64,000 nt of DNA from assembly GCF_051020975.1 (NCBI RefSeq), contig NW_027478160.1, positions 2,440,001 to 2,504,000 of the forward strand. The letters run 5' to 3'. Below are positions 22,488-33,562 of the stretch, in pieces (within the stretch, counting starts at the first letter, position 1; each line of letters starts with the position of its first letter). The notes under the pieces were generated by a model. It had not been told where the DNA came from, made no database searches, and was given only the letters and a program-made list of their open reading frames with translations. The stretch is from Osmia lignaria lignaria (lineage: Eukaryota; Arthropoda; Insecta; Hymenoptera; Megachilidae). The translations under genes were made by a program, and so were the position numbers.

Positions 22488-23776
22488 TCAGATGCGTAGT
22501 TCTCGAGATATATCAAGATATTTAAAAGTTCCGAAGCCGCACCAACATAATAGAGATACAGAAACACCGTGGCTCCTTTCTTTGAGATAACTCTGCACTA
22601 TTGCGAGCTGCAAATGCCACTTCCAGCTTAGCTGTGCAGAAGAAGAACAACAAGAAGAAGAAATATCTCGAAATATGTCCGTCAGGCCCCTTCCCTTGAG
22701 ATAAATCTGCAAATATCTCGGAAACGAAGCGAGCTATGGCAAAATGTTAAGAGACCTTTTTTGTAGAGAATCAAGTTTCCTACTTTTCATGTTCTATGAT
22801 ATTTTTTGATCAGAAGCGTAGTTTTCGAGATGTATCGAGATATTTAAAAGTTCCGAAGCCGCACCAACATAATAGAGATACAGAAACACCGTGGCCCCTT
22901 TCTTTGAGATTAACTCTGCACTAGTGCGAGCCGCAAATGCCACTTCCAGCTTAGCTGTGCAGAAGAAGAACAACAAGAAGAAGAAATATCTCGAAATATG
23001 TCCGTTAGGCCCCTTCCCTTGAGATAAATCTGCAAATATCTCGGAAACGAAGCGAGCAATGGCAAAATGTTGAGAGACCTTTTTTGTAGAGAATTAAGTT
23101 TCCTACTTTTTATGTTCTATGATATTTTTTGATCAGAAGCGTAGTTTTCGAGATATATCGAGATATTTAAAAGTTCCGAAGCCGCACCAACATAATAGAG
23201 ATACAGAAACACCGTGGCCCCTTTCTTTGAGATAACTCTGCACTAGTGCGAGCCGCGAATGCCACTTCCAGCTTAGCTGTGCAGAAGAAGAACAACAAGA
23301 AGAAGAAATATCTCGAAATATGTCCGTCAGGCCCCTTCCCTTGAGATAAATCTGCAAATATCTCGGAAACGAAGCGAGCTATGGCAAAATGTTAAGAGAC
23401 CTTTTTTGTAGAGAATTAGGTTTCCTACTTTTTATCTTCTATGATATTTATTGATCAGATGCGTAGTTCTCGAGATATATCAAGATATTTAAAAGTTCCG
23501 AAGCCGCACCAACATAATAGAGATACAGAAACACCGTGGCCCCTCTCTTTGAGATAACTCTGCACTATTGCGAGCTGGAAATCCCACTTCCAGTTTAGCT
23601 GTGCAGAAGAAGAACAACAAGAAGAAGAAATATCTCGAAATATGTCCGTTAGGCCCCTTCCCTTGAGATAAATGTGCAAATATCTCGGAAACGAAGCGAG
23701 CTATGGCAAAATGTTAAGAGACCTTTTTTGTAGAGAATTAAGTTTCCTACTTTTTATGTTCTATGATATTTTTTGA
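22488..23776. repeat. Four linking monomers, one with a 1-bp insertion
   Basis: Monomers at 22488 (GTGGCTCC), 22810, 23133 (GCCGCGAATGCC) and 23455 (GGAAATCCCAC) precede the 9-monomer units. The 22810 copy is 323 bp, with GAGATTAACTC in place of GAGATAACTC at about 22910. The 23133 type recurs at 24742 and 27962. Confidence 0.75.
22910..22911. other. 1-bp T insertion shifting array phase
   Basis: GAGATTAACTC replaces GAGATAACTC. It is private to this monomer and moves the phase of all later monomers by +1 until the next deletion at 24543. Confidence 0.9.
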
Positions 23777-24542
23777 TCAGATGCGTAGTTCTCGAGATAT
23801 ATCAAGATATTTAAAAGTTCCGAAGCCGCACCAACATAATAGAGATACAGAAACACCGTGGCCCCTTTCTTTGAGATAACTCTGCACTATTGCGAGCTGC
23901 AAATGCCACTTCCAGCTTAGCTGTGCAGAAGAAGAACAACAAGAAGAAGAAATATCGCGAAATATGTCCGTCAGGCCCCTTCCCTTGAGATAAATCTGCA
24001 AATATCTCGATAACGAAGAGAGCTATGGCAAAATGTTAAGAGACCTTTTTTGTAGAGAATTAAGTTTCCTACTTTTCATGTTCTATGATATTTTTTGATC
24101 AGATGCGTAGTTCTCGAGATATATCAAGATATTTAAAAGTTCCGAAGCCGCACCAACATAATAGAGATACAGAAACACCGTGGCCCCTTTCTTTGAGATA
24201 ACTCTGCACTATTGCGAGCTGCAAATGCCACTTCCAGCTTAGCTGTGCAGAAGAAGAACAACAAGAAGAAGAAATATCTCGAAATATGTCCGTCAGGCCC
24301 CTTCCCTTGAGATAAATCTGCAAATATCTCGGAAACGAAGCGAGCTATGGCAAAATGTTAAGAGACGTTTTTTGTAGAGAATTATGTTTCCTACAATTTA
24401 TGTTCTATGATATTTTTTGATCAGAAGCGTAGTTTTCGAGATATATCGAGATATTTAAAAGTTCCGAAGCCGCACCAACATAATAGAGATACAGAAACAC
24501 CGTGGCCCCTCTCTTTGAGATAACTCTGCACTATTGCGAGCT

Positions 24543-24544
24543 GA
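24543..24544. other. 1-bp deletion, duplicated with its block
   Basis: GAGCTGAAATGCC lacks the variable base that other monomers have after GCTG. The same deletion recurs at 27763, nine monomers of block offset plus one inserted monomer later, so it was copied with the block. Confidence 0.9.
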
Positions 24545-26082
24545 AATGCCACTTCCAGCTTAGCTGTGCAGAAGAAGAACAACAAGAAGAAGAAATATCT
24601 CGAAATATGTCCGTTAGGCCCCTTCCCTTGAGATAAATCTGCAAATATCTCGGAAACGAAGCGAGCACTGGCAAAATGTTGAGAGACCTTTTTTGTAGAG
24701 AATTAAGTTTCCTACTTTTTATGTTCTATGATATTTTTTGATCAGAAGCGTAGTTTTCGAGATATATCGAGAAATTTAAAAGTTCCGAAGCCGCACCAAC
24801 ATAATAGAGATACAGAAACACCGTGGCCCCTTTCTTTGAGATAACTCTGCACTAGTGCGAGCCGCGAATGCCACTTCCAGCTTAGCTGTGCAGAAGAAGA
24901 ACAACAAGAAGAAGAAATATCTCGAAATATGTCCGTCAGGCCCCTTCCCTTGAGATAAATCTGCAAATATCTCGGAAACGAAGCGAGCTATGGCAAAATG
25001 TTAAGAGACCTTTTTTGTAGAGAATTAGGTTTCCTACTTTTTATCTTCTATGATATTTTTTGATCAGATGCGTAGTTCTCGAGATATATCAAGATATTTA
25101 ATAGTTCCGAAGCCGCCCAAACATAATAGAGATACAGAAACACCGTGGCCCCTCTCTTTGAGATAACTCTGCACTATTGCGAGCTGCAAATGCCACTTCC
25201 AGCTTAGCTGTGCAGAAGAAGAACAACAAGAAGAAGAAATATCGCGAAATATGTCCGTCAGGCCCCTTCCCTTGAGATAAATCTGCAAATATCTCGGAAA
25301 CGAAGAGAGCTATGGCAAAATGTTAAGAGACCTTTTTTGTAGAGAATTAAGTTTCCTACTTTTCATGTTCTATGATATTTTTTGATCAGATGCGTAGTTC
25401 TCGAGATATATCAAGATATTTAAAAGTTCCGAAGCGGCACCAACATAATAGAGATACAGAAACACCGTGGCCCCTTTCTTTGATATAACTCTGCACTATT
25501 GCGAGCTGTAAATGCCACTTCCAGCTTAGCTGTGCAGAAGAAGAACAACAAGAAGAAGAAATATCTCGAAATATGTCCGTCAGGCCCCTTCCCTTGAGAT
25601 ATATCTGCAAATATCTCGGAAACGAAGCGAGCTATGGCAAAATGTTAACAGAACTTTTTTGTAGAGAATTATGTTTCCTACAATTTATGTTCTATGATAT
25701 TTTTTGATCAGAAGCGTAGTTTTCGAGATATATCGAGATATTTAAAAGTTCCGAAGCCGCACCAACATAATAGAGATACAGAAACACCGTGGCCCCTTTC
25801 TTTGAGATAACTCTGCACTAGTGGGAGCCGCAAATGCCACTTCCAGCTTAGCTGTGCAGAAGAAGAACAACAAGAAGAAGAAATATCTCGAAATATGTCC
25901 GTCAGGCCCCTTCCCTTGAGATAAATATGCAAATATCTCGGAAACGAAGCGAGCTATGGCAAAATGTTAAGAGACCTTTTTTGTAGAGAATTAAGTTTCC
26001 TACTTTTTATGTTCTATGATATTTTTTGATCAGATGCGTAGTTCTCGAGATATATCAAGATATTTAAAAGTTCCGAAGCCGC

Positions 26083-26084
26083 AA
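26083..26084. other. 1-bp A insertion (GCAACCAAC), shared with 31039
   Basis: GCCGCAACCAAC replaces GCCGCACCAAC. It occurs again only near 31039, where the left part of the monomer also shares CACTTTCAGC. That supports descent of the 30986 monomer from this one. Confidence 0.9.
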
Positions 26085-26674
26085 CCAACATAATAGAGAT
26101 ACAGAAACACCGTGGCCCCTTTCTTTGAGATAACTCTGCACTATTGCGAGCTGTAAATGCCACTTTCAGCTTAGCTGTGCAGAAGAAGAACAACAAGAAG
26201 AAGAAATATCTCGAAATATGTCCGTCAGGCCCCTTCCCTTGAGATAAATCTGCAAATATCTCGGAAACGAAGCGAGCTATGGCAAAATGTTAAGAGACCT
26301 TTTTTGTAGAGAATTAAGTTTCCTACTTTTTATCTTCTATGATATTTTTTGATCAGATGCGTAGTTCTCAAGATATATCAAGATATTTAAAAGTTCCGAA
26401 GCCGCACCAACATAATAGAGATACAGAAACACCGTGGCCCCTCTCTTTGAGATAACTCTGCACAATTGCGAGCTGGAAATGCCACTTCCAGTTTAGCTGT
26501 GCAGAAGAAGAACAACAAGAAGAAGAAATATCTCGAAATATGTCCGTTAGGCCCCTTCCCTTGAGATAAATGTGCAAATATCTCGGAAACGAAGCGAGCT
26601 ATGGCAAAATGTTAAGAGACCTTTTTTGTAGAGAATTAAGTTTCCTACTTTTTATGCTCTATGATATTTTTTGA

Positions 26675-29571
26675 TCAGATGCGTAGTTCTCGAGATATAT
26701 CAAGATATTTAAAAGTTCCGAAGCCGCACCAACATAATAGAGATACAGAAACACCGTGGCCCCTTTCTTTGAGATAACTCTGCACTATTGCGAGCTGCAA
26801 ATGCCACTTCCAGCTTAGCTGTGCAGAAGAAGAACAACAAGAAGAAGAAATATCGCGAAATATGTCCGTCAGGCCCCTTCCCTTGAGATAAATCTGCAAA
26901 TATCTCGATAACGAAGAGAGCTATGGCAAAATGTTAAGAGACCTTTTTTGTAGAGAATTAAGTTTCCTACTTTTCATGTTCTATGATATTTTTTGATCAG
27001 ATGCGTAGTTCTCGAGATATATCAAGATATTTAAAAGTTCCGAAGCCGCACCAACATAATAGAGATACAGAAACACCGTGGCCCCTTTCTTTGAGATAAC
27101 TCTGCACTATTGCGAGCTGCAAATGCCACTTCCAGCTTAGCTGTGCAGAAGAAGAACAACAAGAAGAAGAAATATCTCGAAATATGTCCGTCAGGCCCCT
27201 TCCCTTGAGATAAATCTGCAAATATCTCGGAAACGAAGCGAGCTATGGCAAAATGTTAAGAGACCTTTTTTGTAGAGAATTAAGTTTCCTACTTTTCATG
27301 TTGTATGATATTTTTTGATCAGAAGCGTAGTTTTCGAGATATATCGAGATATTTAAAAGTTCCGAAGCCGCACCAACATAATAGAGATACAGAAACACCG
27401 TGGCCCCTTTCTTTGAGATAACTCTGCACTAGTGCGAGCCGCAAATGCCACTTCCAGCTTAGCTGTGCAGAAGAAGAACAACAAGAAGAAGAAATATCTC
27501 GAAATATGTCCGTCAGGCCAGTTCCTTTGAGCTGAATCTGCAAATATCTCGGAAACGAAGCGAGCTATGGCAAAATGTTAAGAGACGTTTTTTGTAGAGA
27601 ATTATGTTTCCTACAATTTATGTTCTATGATATTTTTTGATCAGAAGCGTAGTTTTCGAGATATATCGAGATATTTAAAAGTTCCGAAGCCGCACCAACA
27701 TAATAGAGATACAGAAACACCGTGGCCCCTCTCTTTGAGATAACTCTGCACTATTGCGAGCTGAAATGCCACTTCCAGCTTAGCTGTGCAGAAGAAGAAC
27801 AACAAGAAGAAGAAATATCTCGAAATATGTCCGTTAGGCCCCTTCCCTTGAGATAAATCTGCAAATATCTCGGAAACGAAGCGAGCACTGGCAAAATGTT
27901 GAGAGACCTTTTTTGTAGAGAATTAAGTTTCCTACTTTTTATGTTCTATGATATTTTTTGATCAGAAGCGTAGTTTTCGAGATATATCGAGAAATTTAAA
28001 AGTTCCGAAGCCGCACCAACATAATAGAGATACAGAAACACCGTGGCCCCTTTCTTTGAGATAACTCTGCACTAGTGCGAGCCGCGAATGCCACTTCCAG
28101 CTTAGCTGTGCAGAAGAAGAACAACAAGAAGAAGAAATATCTCGAAATATGTCCGTCAGGCCCCTTCCCTTGAGATAAATCTGCAAATATCTCGGAAACG
28201 AAGCGAGCTATGGCAAAATGTTAAGAGACCTTTTTTGTAGAGAATTAGGTTTCCTACTTTTTATCTTCTATGATATTTTTTGATCAGATGCGTAGTTCTC
28301 GAGATATATCAAGATATTTAATAGTTCCGAAGCCGCCCAAACATAATAGAGATACAGAAACACCGTGGCCCCTCTCTTTGAGATAACTCTGCACTATTGC
28401 GAGCTGCAAATGCCACTTCCAGCTTAGCTGTGCAGAAGAAGAACAACAAGAAGAAGAAATATCGCGAAATATGTCCGTCAGGCCCCTTCCCTTGAGATAA
28501 ATCTGCAAATATCTCGGAAACGAAGAGAGCTATGGCAAAATGTTAAGAGACCTTTTTTGTAGAGAATTAAGTTTCCTACTTTTCATGTTCTATGATATTT
28601 TTTGATCAGATGCGTAGTTCTCGAGATATATCAAGATATTTAAAAGTTCCGAAGCGGCACCAACATAATAGAGATACAGAAACACCGTGGCCCCTTTCTT
28701 TGATATAACTCTGCACTATTGCGAGCTGTAAATGCCACTTCCAGCTTAGCTGTGCAGAAGAAGAACAACAAGAAGAAGAAATATCTCGAAATATGTCCGT
28801 CAGGCCCCTTCCCTTGAGATATATCTGCAAATATCTCGGAAACGAAGCGAGCTATGGCAAAATGTTAACAGAACTTTTTTGTAGAGAATTATGTTTCCTA
28901 CAATTTATGTTCTATGATATTTTTTGATCAGAAGCGTAGTTTTCGAGATATATCGAGATATTTAAAAGTTCCGAAGCCGCACCAACATAATAGAGATACA
29001 GAAACACCGTGGCCCCTTTCTTTGAGATAACTCTGCACTAGTGGGAGCCGCAAATGCCACTTCCAGCTTAGCTGTGCAGAAGAAGAACAACAAGAAGAAG
29101 AAATATCTCGAAATATGTCCGTCAGGCCCCTTCCCTTGAGATAAATCTGCAAATATCTCGGAAACGAAGCGAGCTATGGCAAAATGTTAAGAGACCTTTT
29201 TTGTAGAGAATTAAGTTTCCTACTTTTTATCTTCTATGATATTTTTTGATCAGATGCGTAGTTCTCAAGATATATCAAGATATTTAAAAGTTCCGAAGCC
29301 GCACCAACATAATAGAGATACAGAAACACCGTGGCCCCTCTCTTTGAGATAACTCTGCACAATTGCGAGCTGGAAATGCCACTTCCAGTTTAGCTGTGCA
29401 GAAGAAGAACAACAAGAAGAAGAAATATCTCGAAATATGTCCGTTAGGCCCCTTCCCTTGAGATAAATGTGCAAATATCTCGGAAACGAAGCGAGCTATG
29501 GCAAAATGTTAAGAGACCTTTTTTGTAGAGAATTAAGTTTCCTACTTTTTATGCTCTATGATATTTTTTGA
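26675..29571. repeat. 9-monomer higher-order unit, copy 2 (2897 bp)
   Basis: Relative to copy 1 it has gained one monomer, 27319 (the CAGGCCAGTTCC form, with TTGTATGAT), and lost one, the 26031 type. The 28928 monomer is a hybrid: its left part has GTGGGAGCCG like 25708, and its right part has AAATCTGC followed by TATCTTCTATG like the end of 26031. The loss is therefore a clean one-monomer deletion by in-register exchange. The 1-bp shortfall reflects loss of the monomer that carried the extra A. Confidence 0.9.
27763..27764. other. 1-bp deletion, second copy
   Basis: GAGCTGAAATGCC again lacks one base, as at 24543. The flanking CTCTCTTTGAG and, further on, AGCACTGGC are also shared with the earlier copy. 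Confidence 0.9.
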
Positions 29572-29893
29572 TCAGATGCGTAGTTCTCGAGATATATCAA
29601 GATATTTAAAAGTTCCGAAGCCGCACCAACATAATAGAGATACAGAAACACCGTGGCCCCTTTCTTTGAGATAACTCTGCACTATTGCGAGCTGCAAATG
29701 CCACTTCCAGCTTAGCTGTGCAGAAGAAGAACAACAAGAAGAAGAAATATCTCGAAATATGTCCGTCAGGCCCCTTCCCTTGAGATAAATCTGCAAATAT
29801 CTCGGAAACGAAGAGAGCTATGGCAAAATGTTAAGAGACCTTTTTTGTAGAGAATTATGTTTCCTACAATTTATGTTCTATGATATTTTTTGA
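29572..29893. repeat. Single monomer following the 9-monomer units
   Basis: It corresponds to the first monomer of the 9-monomer unit: GAAGAGAGC is shared with 23777 and 26675, though those carry CTCGATAACG and this one CTCGGAAACG. It could be the start of a third copy, broken off by the rearranged monomer that follows. Confidence 0.7.
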
Positions 29894-30341
29894 TCAGAAG
29901 CGTAGTTTTCGAGATATATCGAGATATTTAAAAGTTCCGAAGCCGCACCAACATAATAGAGATACAGAAACACCGTGGCCCCTTTCTTTGAGATAACTCT
30001 GCACTATTGCGAGCTGCAAATGCCACTTCCAGCTTAGCTGTGCAGAAGAAGAACAACAAGAAGCAGAAATATCTCGAAATATGTCCGTTAGGCCCCTTCC
30101 CTTGAGATAAATCTGCAAATATCTCTGCACAATTGCGAGCTGGAAATGCCACTTCCAGTTTAGCTGTGCAGAAGAAGAACAACAAGAAGAAGAAATATCT
30201 CGAAATATGTCCGTTAGGCCCCTTCCCTTGAGATAAATGTGCAAATATCTCGGAAACGAAGCGAGCTATGGCAAAATGTTAAGAGACCTTTTTTGTAGAG
30301 AATTAAGTTTTCTACTTTTTATGTTCTATGATATTTTTTGA
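29894..30341. repeat. Rearranged 448-bp monomer with a 126-bp partial internal copy
   Basis: A normal type A monomer runs to AAATATCTC (30125) and then jumps back to TGCACAATTGCGAGCTGG, repeating 126 bp before continuing with GGAAACG. The only overlap at the join is CTC. CACAATTG is otherwise found only in the monomers at 26353 and 29250, so the inserted piece came from that type, not from its own host monomer. The monomer also has a private GAAGCAGAAAT near 30063. Because 126 is a multiple of 3, the minus-strand open frame stays open across the join (116 codons). Confidence 0.9.
30125..30250. repeat. 126-bp out-of-register partial copy
   Basis: This is the only break of 322-bp register by a large segment in the whole window. 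Boundaries are uncertain by the 3-bp CTC overlap at 30123-30125 and its counterpart at the far end. Confidence 0.85.
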
Positions 30342-31630
30342 TCAGATGCGCAGTTCTCGAGATATATCAAGATACTTAAAAGTTCCGAAGCCGCACCAAC
30401 ATAATAGAGATACCGAAACACCGTGGCCCCTTTCTTTGAGAAAGCTCTGCACTATTGCGAGCTGCAAATGCCACTTCCAGCTTAGCTGTGCAGAAGAAGA
30501 ACAACAAGAAGAAGAAATATCTCGAAATATGTCCGTTAGGCCCCTTCCCTTGAGATAAATCTGCAAATATCTCGGAAACGAAGCGAGCTATGGTAAAATG
30601 TTAAGAGACCTTTTTTGTAGAGAATTATGTTTCCTACAATTTATGTTCTATGATATTTTTTGATCAGAAGCGTAGTTTTCGAGATATATCGAGATATTTA
30701 AAAGTTCCGAAGCCGCACCAACATAATAGAGATACAGAAACACCGTGGCCCCTTTCTTTGAGATAACTCTGCACTAGTGCGAGCCGCAAATGCCACTTCC
30801 AGCTTAGCTGTGCAGAAGAAGAACAACAAGAAGAAGAAATATCTCGAAATATGTCCGTCAGGCCCCTTCCCTTGAGATAAATATGCAAATATCTCGGAAA
30901 CGAAGCGAGCTATGGCAAAATGTTAAGAGACCTTTTTTGTAGAGAATTAAGTTTCCTACTTTTTATGTTCTATGATATTTTTTGATCAGATGCGTAGTTC
31001 TCGAGATATATCAAGATATTTAAAAGTTCCGAAGCCGCAACCAACATAATAGAGATACAGAAACACCGTGGCCCCTTTCTTTGAGATAACTCTGCACTAT
31101 TGCGAGCTGTAAATGCCACTTTCAGCTTAGCTGCGCAGAGCAAGAACAACAAGAAGAAGAAATATCTCGAAATATGCCCGTTAGGCCCCTTCCCTTGAGA
31201 TAAATCTGCAAATATCTCGGAAACGAAGCGAGCTATGGCAAAATGTTAAGAGACCTTTTGTGTAGAGAATTAAGTTTCCTACTTTTTATGTTCTATGATA
31301 TTTTTTGATCAGATGCGTAGTTCTCGAGATATATCAAGATATTTAAAAGTTCCGATGCCGCACCAACATAATAGAGATACAGAAACACCGTGGCCCCTCT
31401 CTTTGAGATAACTCTGCACTATTGCGAGCTGGAAATGCCACTTCCAGTTTAGCTGTGCAGAAGAAGAACAACAAGAAGAAGAAATATCTCGAAATATGTC
31501 CGTTAGGCCCCTTCCCTTGAGATAAATGTGCAAATATCTCGGAAACGAAGCGAGCTATGGCAAAATGTTAAGAGACCTTTTTTGTAGAGAATTAAGTTTC
31601 CTACTTTTTATGCTGTATGATATTTTTTGA
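30342..31630. repeat. Four linking monomers between the 9-mer and 6-mer units
   Basis: Monomers at 30342, 30664, 30986 and 31309. The 30342 copy has GCGCAGTTCTC, GATACTTAAA, GATACCGAAAC and GAGAAAGCTC. The 30664-30986 pair repeats 25708-26031 (AAATATGCAAAT, then GCAACCAAC and CACTTTCAGC). The right part of 30986 instead reads GCGCAGAGCAAG like 32275 and 34207. It is a hybrid, with the switch between about 31125 and 31133. Confidence 0.8.
31039..31040. other. 1-bp A insertion, second copy
   Basis: GCCGCAACCAAC, as at 26083. It moves the phase by +1. Confidence 0.9.
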
Positions 31631-33562
31631 TCAGATGCGTAGTTCTCGAGATATATCAAGATATTTAAAAGTTCCGAAGCCGCACCAACATAATAGAGAT
31701 ACAGAAACACCGTGGCCCCTTTCTTTGAGATAACTCTGCACTATTGCGAGCTGTAAATGCCACTTCCAGTTTAGCTGTGCAGAAGAAGAACAACAAGAAG
31801 AAGAAATATCTCGAAATATGTCCGTTAGGCCCCTTCCCTTGAGATAAATCTGCAAATATCTCGGAAACGAAGCGAGCTATGGCAAAATGTTAAGAGACCT
31901 TTTTTGTAGAGAATTAAGTTTCCCACTTTTTATGTTCTATGATATTTTTTGATCAGATGCGTAGTTCTCGAGATATATCAAGATATTTAAAAGTTTCGAA
32001 GCCGCACCAACATAATAGAGATACAGAAACACCGTGGCCCCTTTCTTTGAGATAACTCTGCACTATTGCGAGCTGCAAATGCCACTTCCAGCTTAGCTGT
32101 GCAGAAGAAGAACAACAAGAAGAAGAAATATCTCGAAATATGTCCGTTAGGCCCCTTCCCTTGAGATAAATCTGCAAATATCTCGGAAACGAAGCGAGCT
32201 ATGGTAAAATGTTAAGAGACCTTTTTTGTAGAGAATTATGTTTCCTACAATTTATGTTCTATGATATTTTTTGATCAGAAGCGTAGTTTTCGAGATATAT
32301 CGAGATATTTAAAAGTTCCGAAGCCGCACCAACATAATAGAGATACAGAAACACCGTGGCCCCTTTCTTTGAGATAACTCTGCACTATTGCGAGCTGCAA
32401 ATGCCACTTCCAGCTTAGCTGCGCAGAGCAAGAACAACAAGAAGAAGAAATATCTCGAAATATGTCCGACAGGCCCCTTCCCTTGAGATAAATCTGCAAA
32501 TATCTCGGAAACGAAGCGAGCTATGGCGAAATGTTAAGAGACCTTTTTTGTAGAGAATTAAGTTTCCTACTTTTTATCTTCTATGATATTTTTTGATCAG
32601 ATGCGTAGTTCTCGAGATATATCAAGATATCTAAAAGTTCCGAAGCCGCACCAACATAATAGAGATACAGAAACACCGTGGCCCCTCTCTTTGAGATAAC
32701 TCTGCACTATTGCGAGCTGCAAATGCCACTTCCAGCTTAGCTGTGCAGAAGAAGAACAACAAGAAGAAGAAATATCTCGAAATATGTCCGTCAGGCCCCT
32801 TCCCTTGAGATAAATCTGCAAATATCTCGGAAACGAAGCGAGCTATGGCAAAATGTTAAGAGACCTTTTTTGTAGAGAATTAAGTTTCCTACTTTTTATA
32901 TTCTATCATATTTTTCGATCAGAGGCGTAGTTCTCGAGATATATCAAGATATTTAAAAGTTCCGAAGCCGCACCAACATAATAGAGATACAGAAACACCG
33001 TGGCCCCTTTCTTTGAGATAACTCTGCACTAGTGCGAGCCGCAAATGCCACTTCCAGCTTAGCTGTGCAGAAGAAGAACAACAAGAAGAAGAAATACCTC
33101 GAAATATGTCCGACAGGCCCCTTCCCTTGAGATAAATCTGCAAATATCTCGGAAACGAAGCGAGCTATGGCGAAATGTTAAGAGACCTTTTTTGTAGAGA
33201 ATTAAGTTTCCTACTTTTTATCTTCTATGATATTTTTTGATCAGATGCGTAGTTCTCGAGATATATCAAGATATCTAAAAGTTCCGAAGCCGCACCAACA
33301 TAATAGAGATACAGAAAAACCGTGGCCCCTCTCATTGAGATAACTCTGCACTATTGCGAGCTGCAAATGCCACTTCCAGCTTAGCTGTGCAGAAGAAGAA
33401 CAACAAGAAGAAGAAATATCTCGAAATATGTCCGTTAGGCCCCTTCCCTTGAGATAAATGTGCAAATATCTCGGAAACGAAGCGAGCTATGGCAAAATGT
33501 TAAGAGACCTTTTTTGTAGAGAATTAAGTTTCCTACTTTTTATGCTGTATGATATTTTTTGA
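31631..33562. repeat. 6-monomer higher-order unit, copy 1 (1932 bp)
   Basis: Monomers at 31631, 31953, 32275, 32597, 32919 and 33241. Each private change recurs 1932 bp later: TTTCCCACTTTTT, AGTTTCGAAGCC, GCGCAGAGCAAG, GTCCGACAGG, ATGGCGAAATG, GATATCTAAAAG, the TTCTATCATATTTTTCG head, AAATACCTCG and CAGAAAAACCG. The 33241 copy ends like 31309 (AAATGTGCAAAT, GCTGTATGAT), so the real unit edge falls inside 31309 and 33241, not at the nominal phase point. Confidence 0.92.

Larger units (their letters stand above)
23777..26674. repeat. 9-monomer higher-order unit, copy 1 (2898 bp)
   Basis: Monomers start at 23777, 24099, 24421, 24742, 25064, 25386, 25708, 26031 and 26353. Strong markers shared with 26675-29571 are ATATCGCGAAAT and CTCGATAACG (23777/26675), the 1-bp deletion GCTGAAATG and AGCACTGGC (24421/27641), GAGAAATTTAAA (24742/27962), GCCGCCCAAAC (25064/28284), GAAGCGGCAC and GTTAACAGAAC (25386/28606), GTGGGAGCCG (25708/28928) and CTCAAGATAT with CACAATTG (26353/29250). 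It contains both a -1 (24543) and a +1 (26083) monomer, so its length is still nine times 322. Confidence 0.9.

Noticed and set aside
30125..30250. Insertion of a foreign element
   Set aside because: The 126 bp are satellite sequence of the 26353/29250 type, with no target-site duplication.
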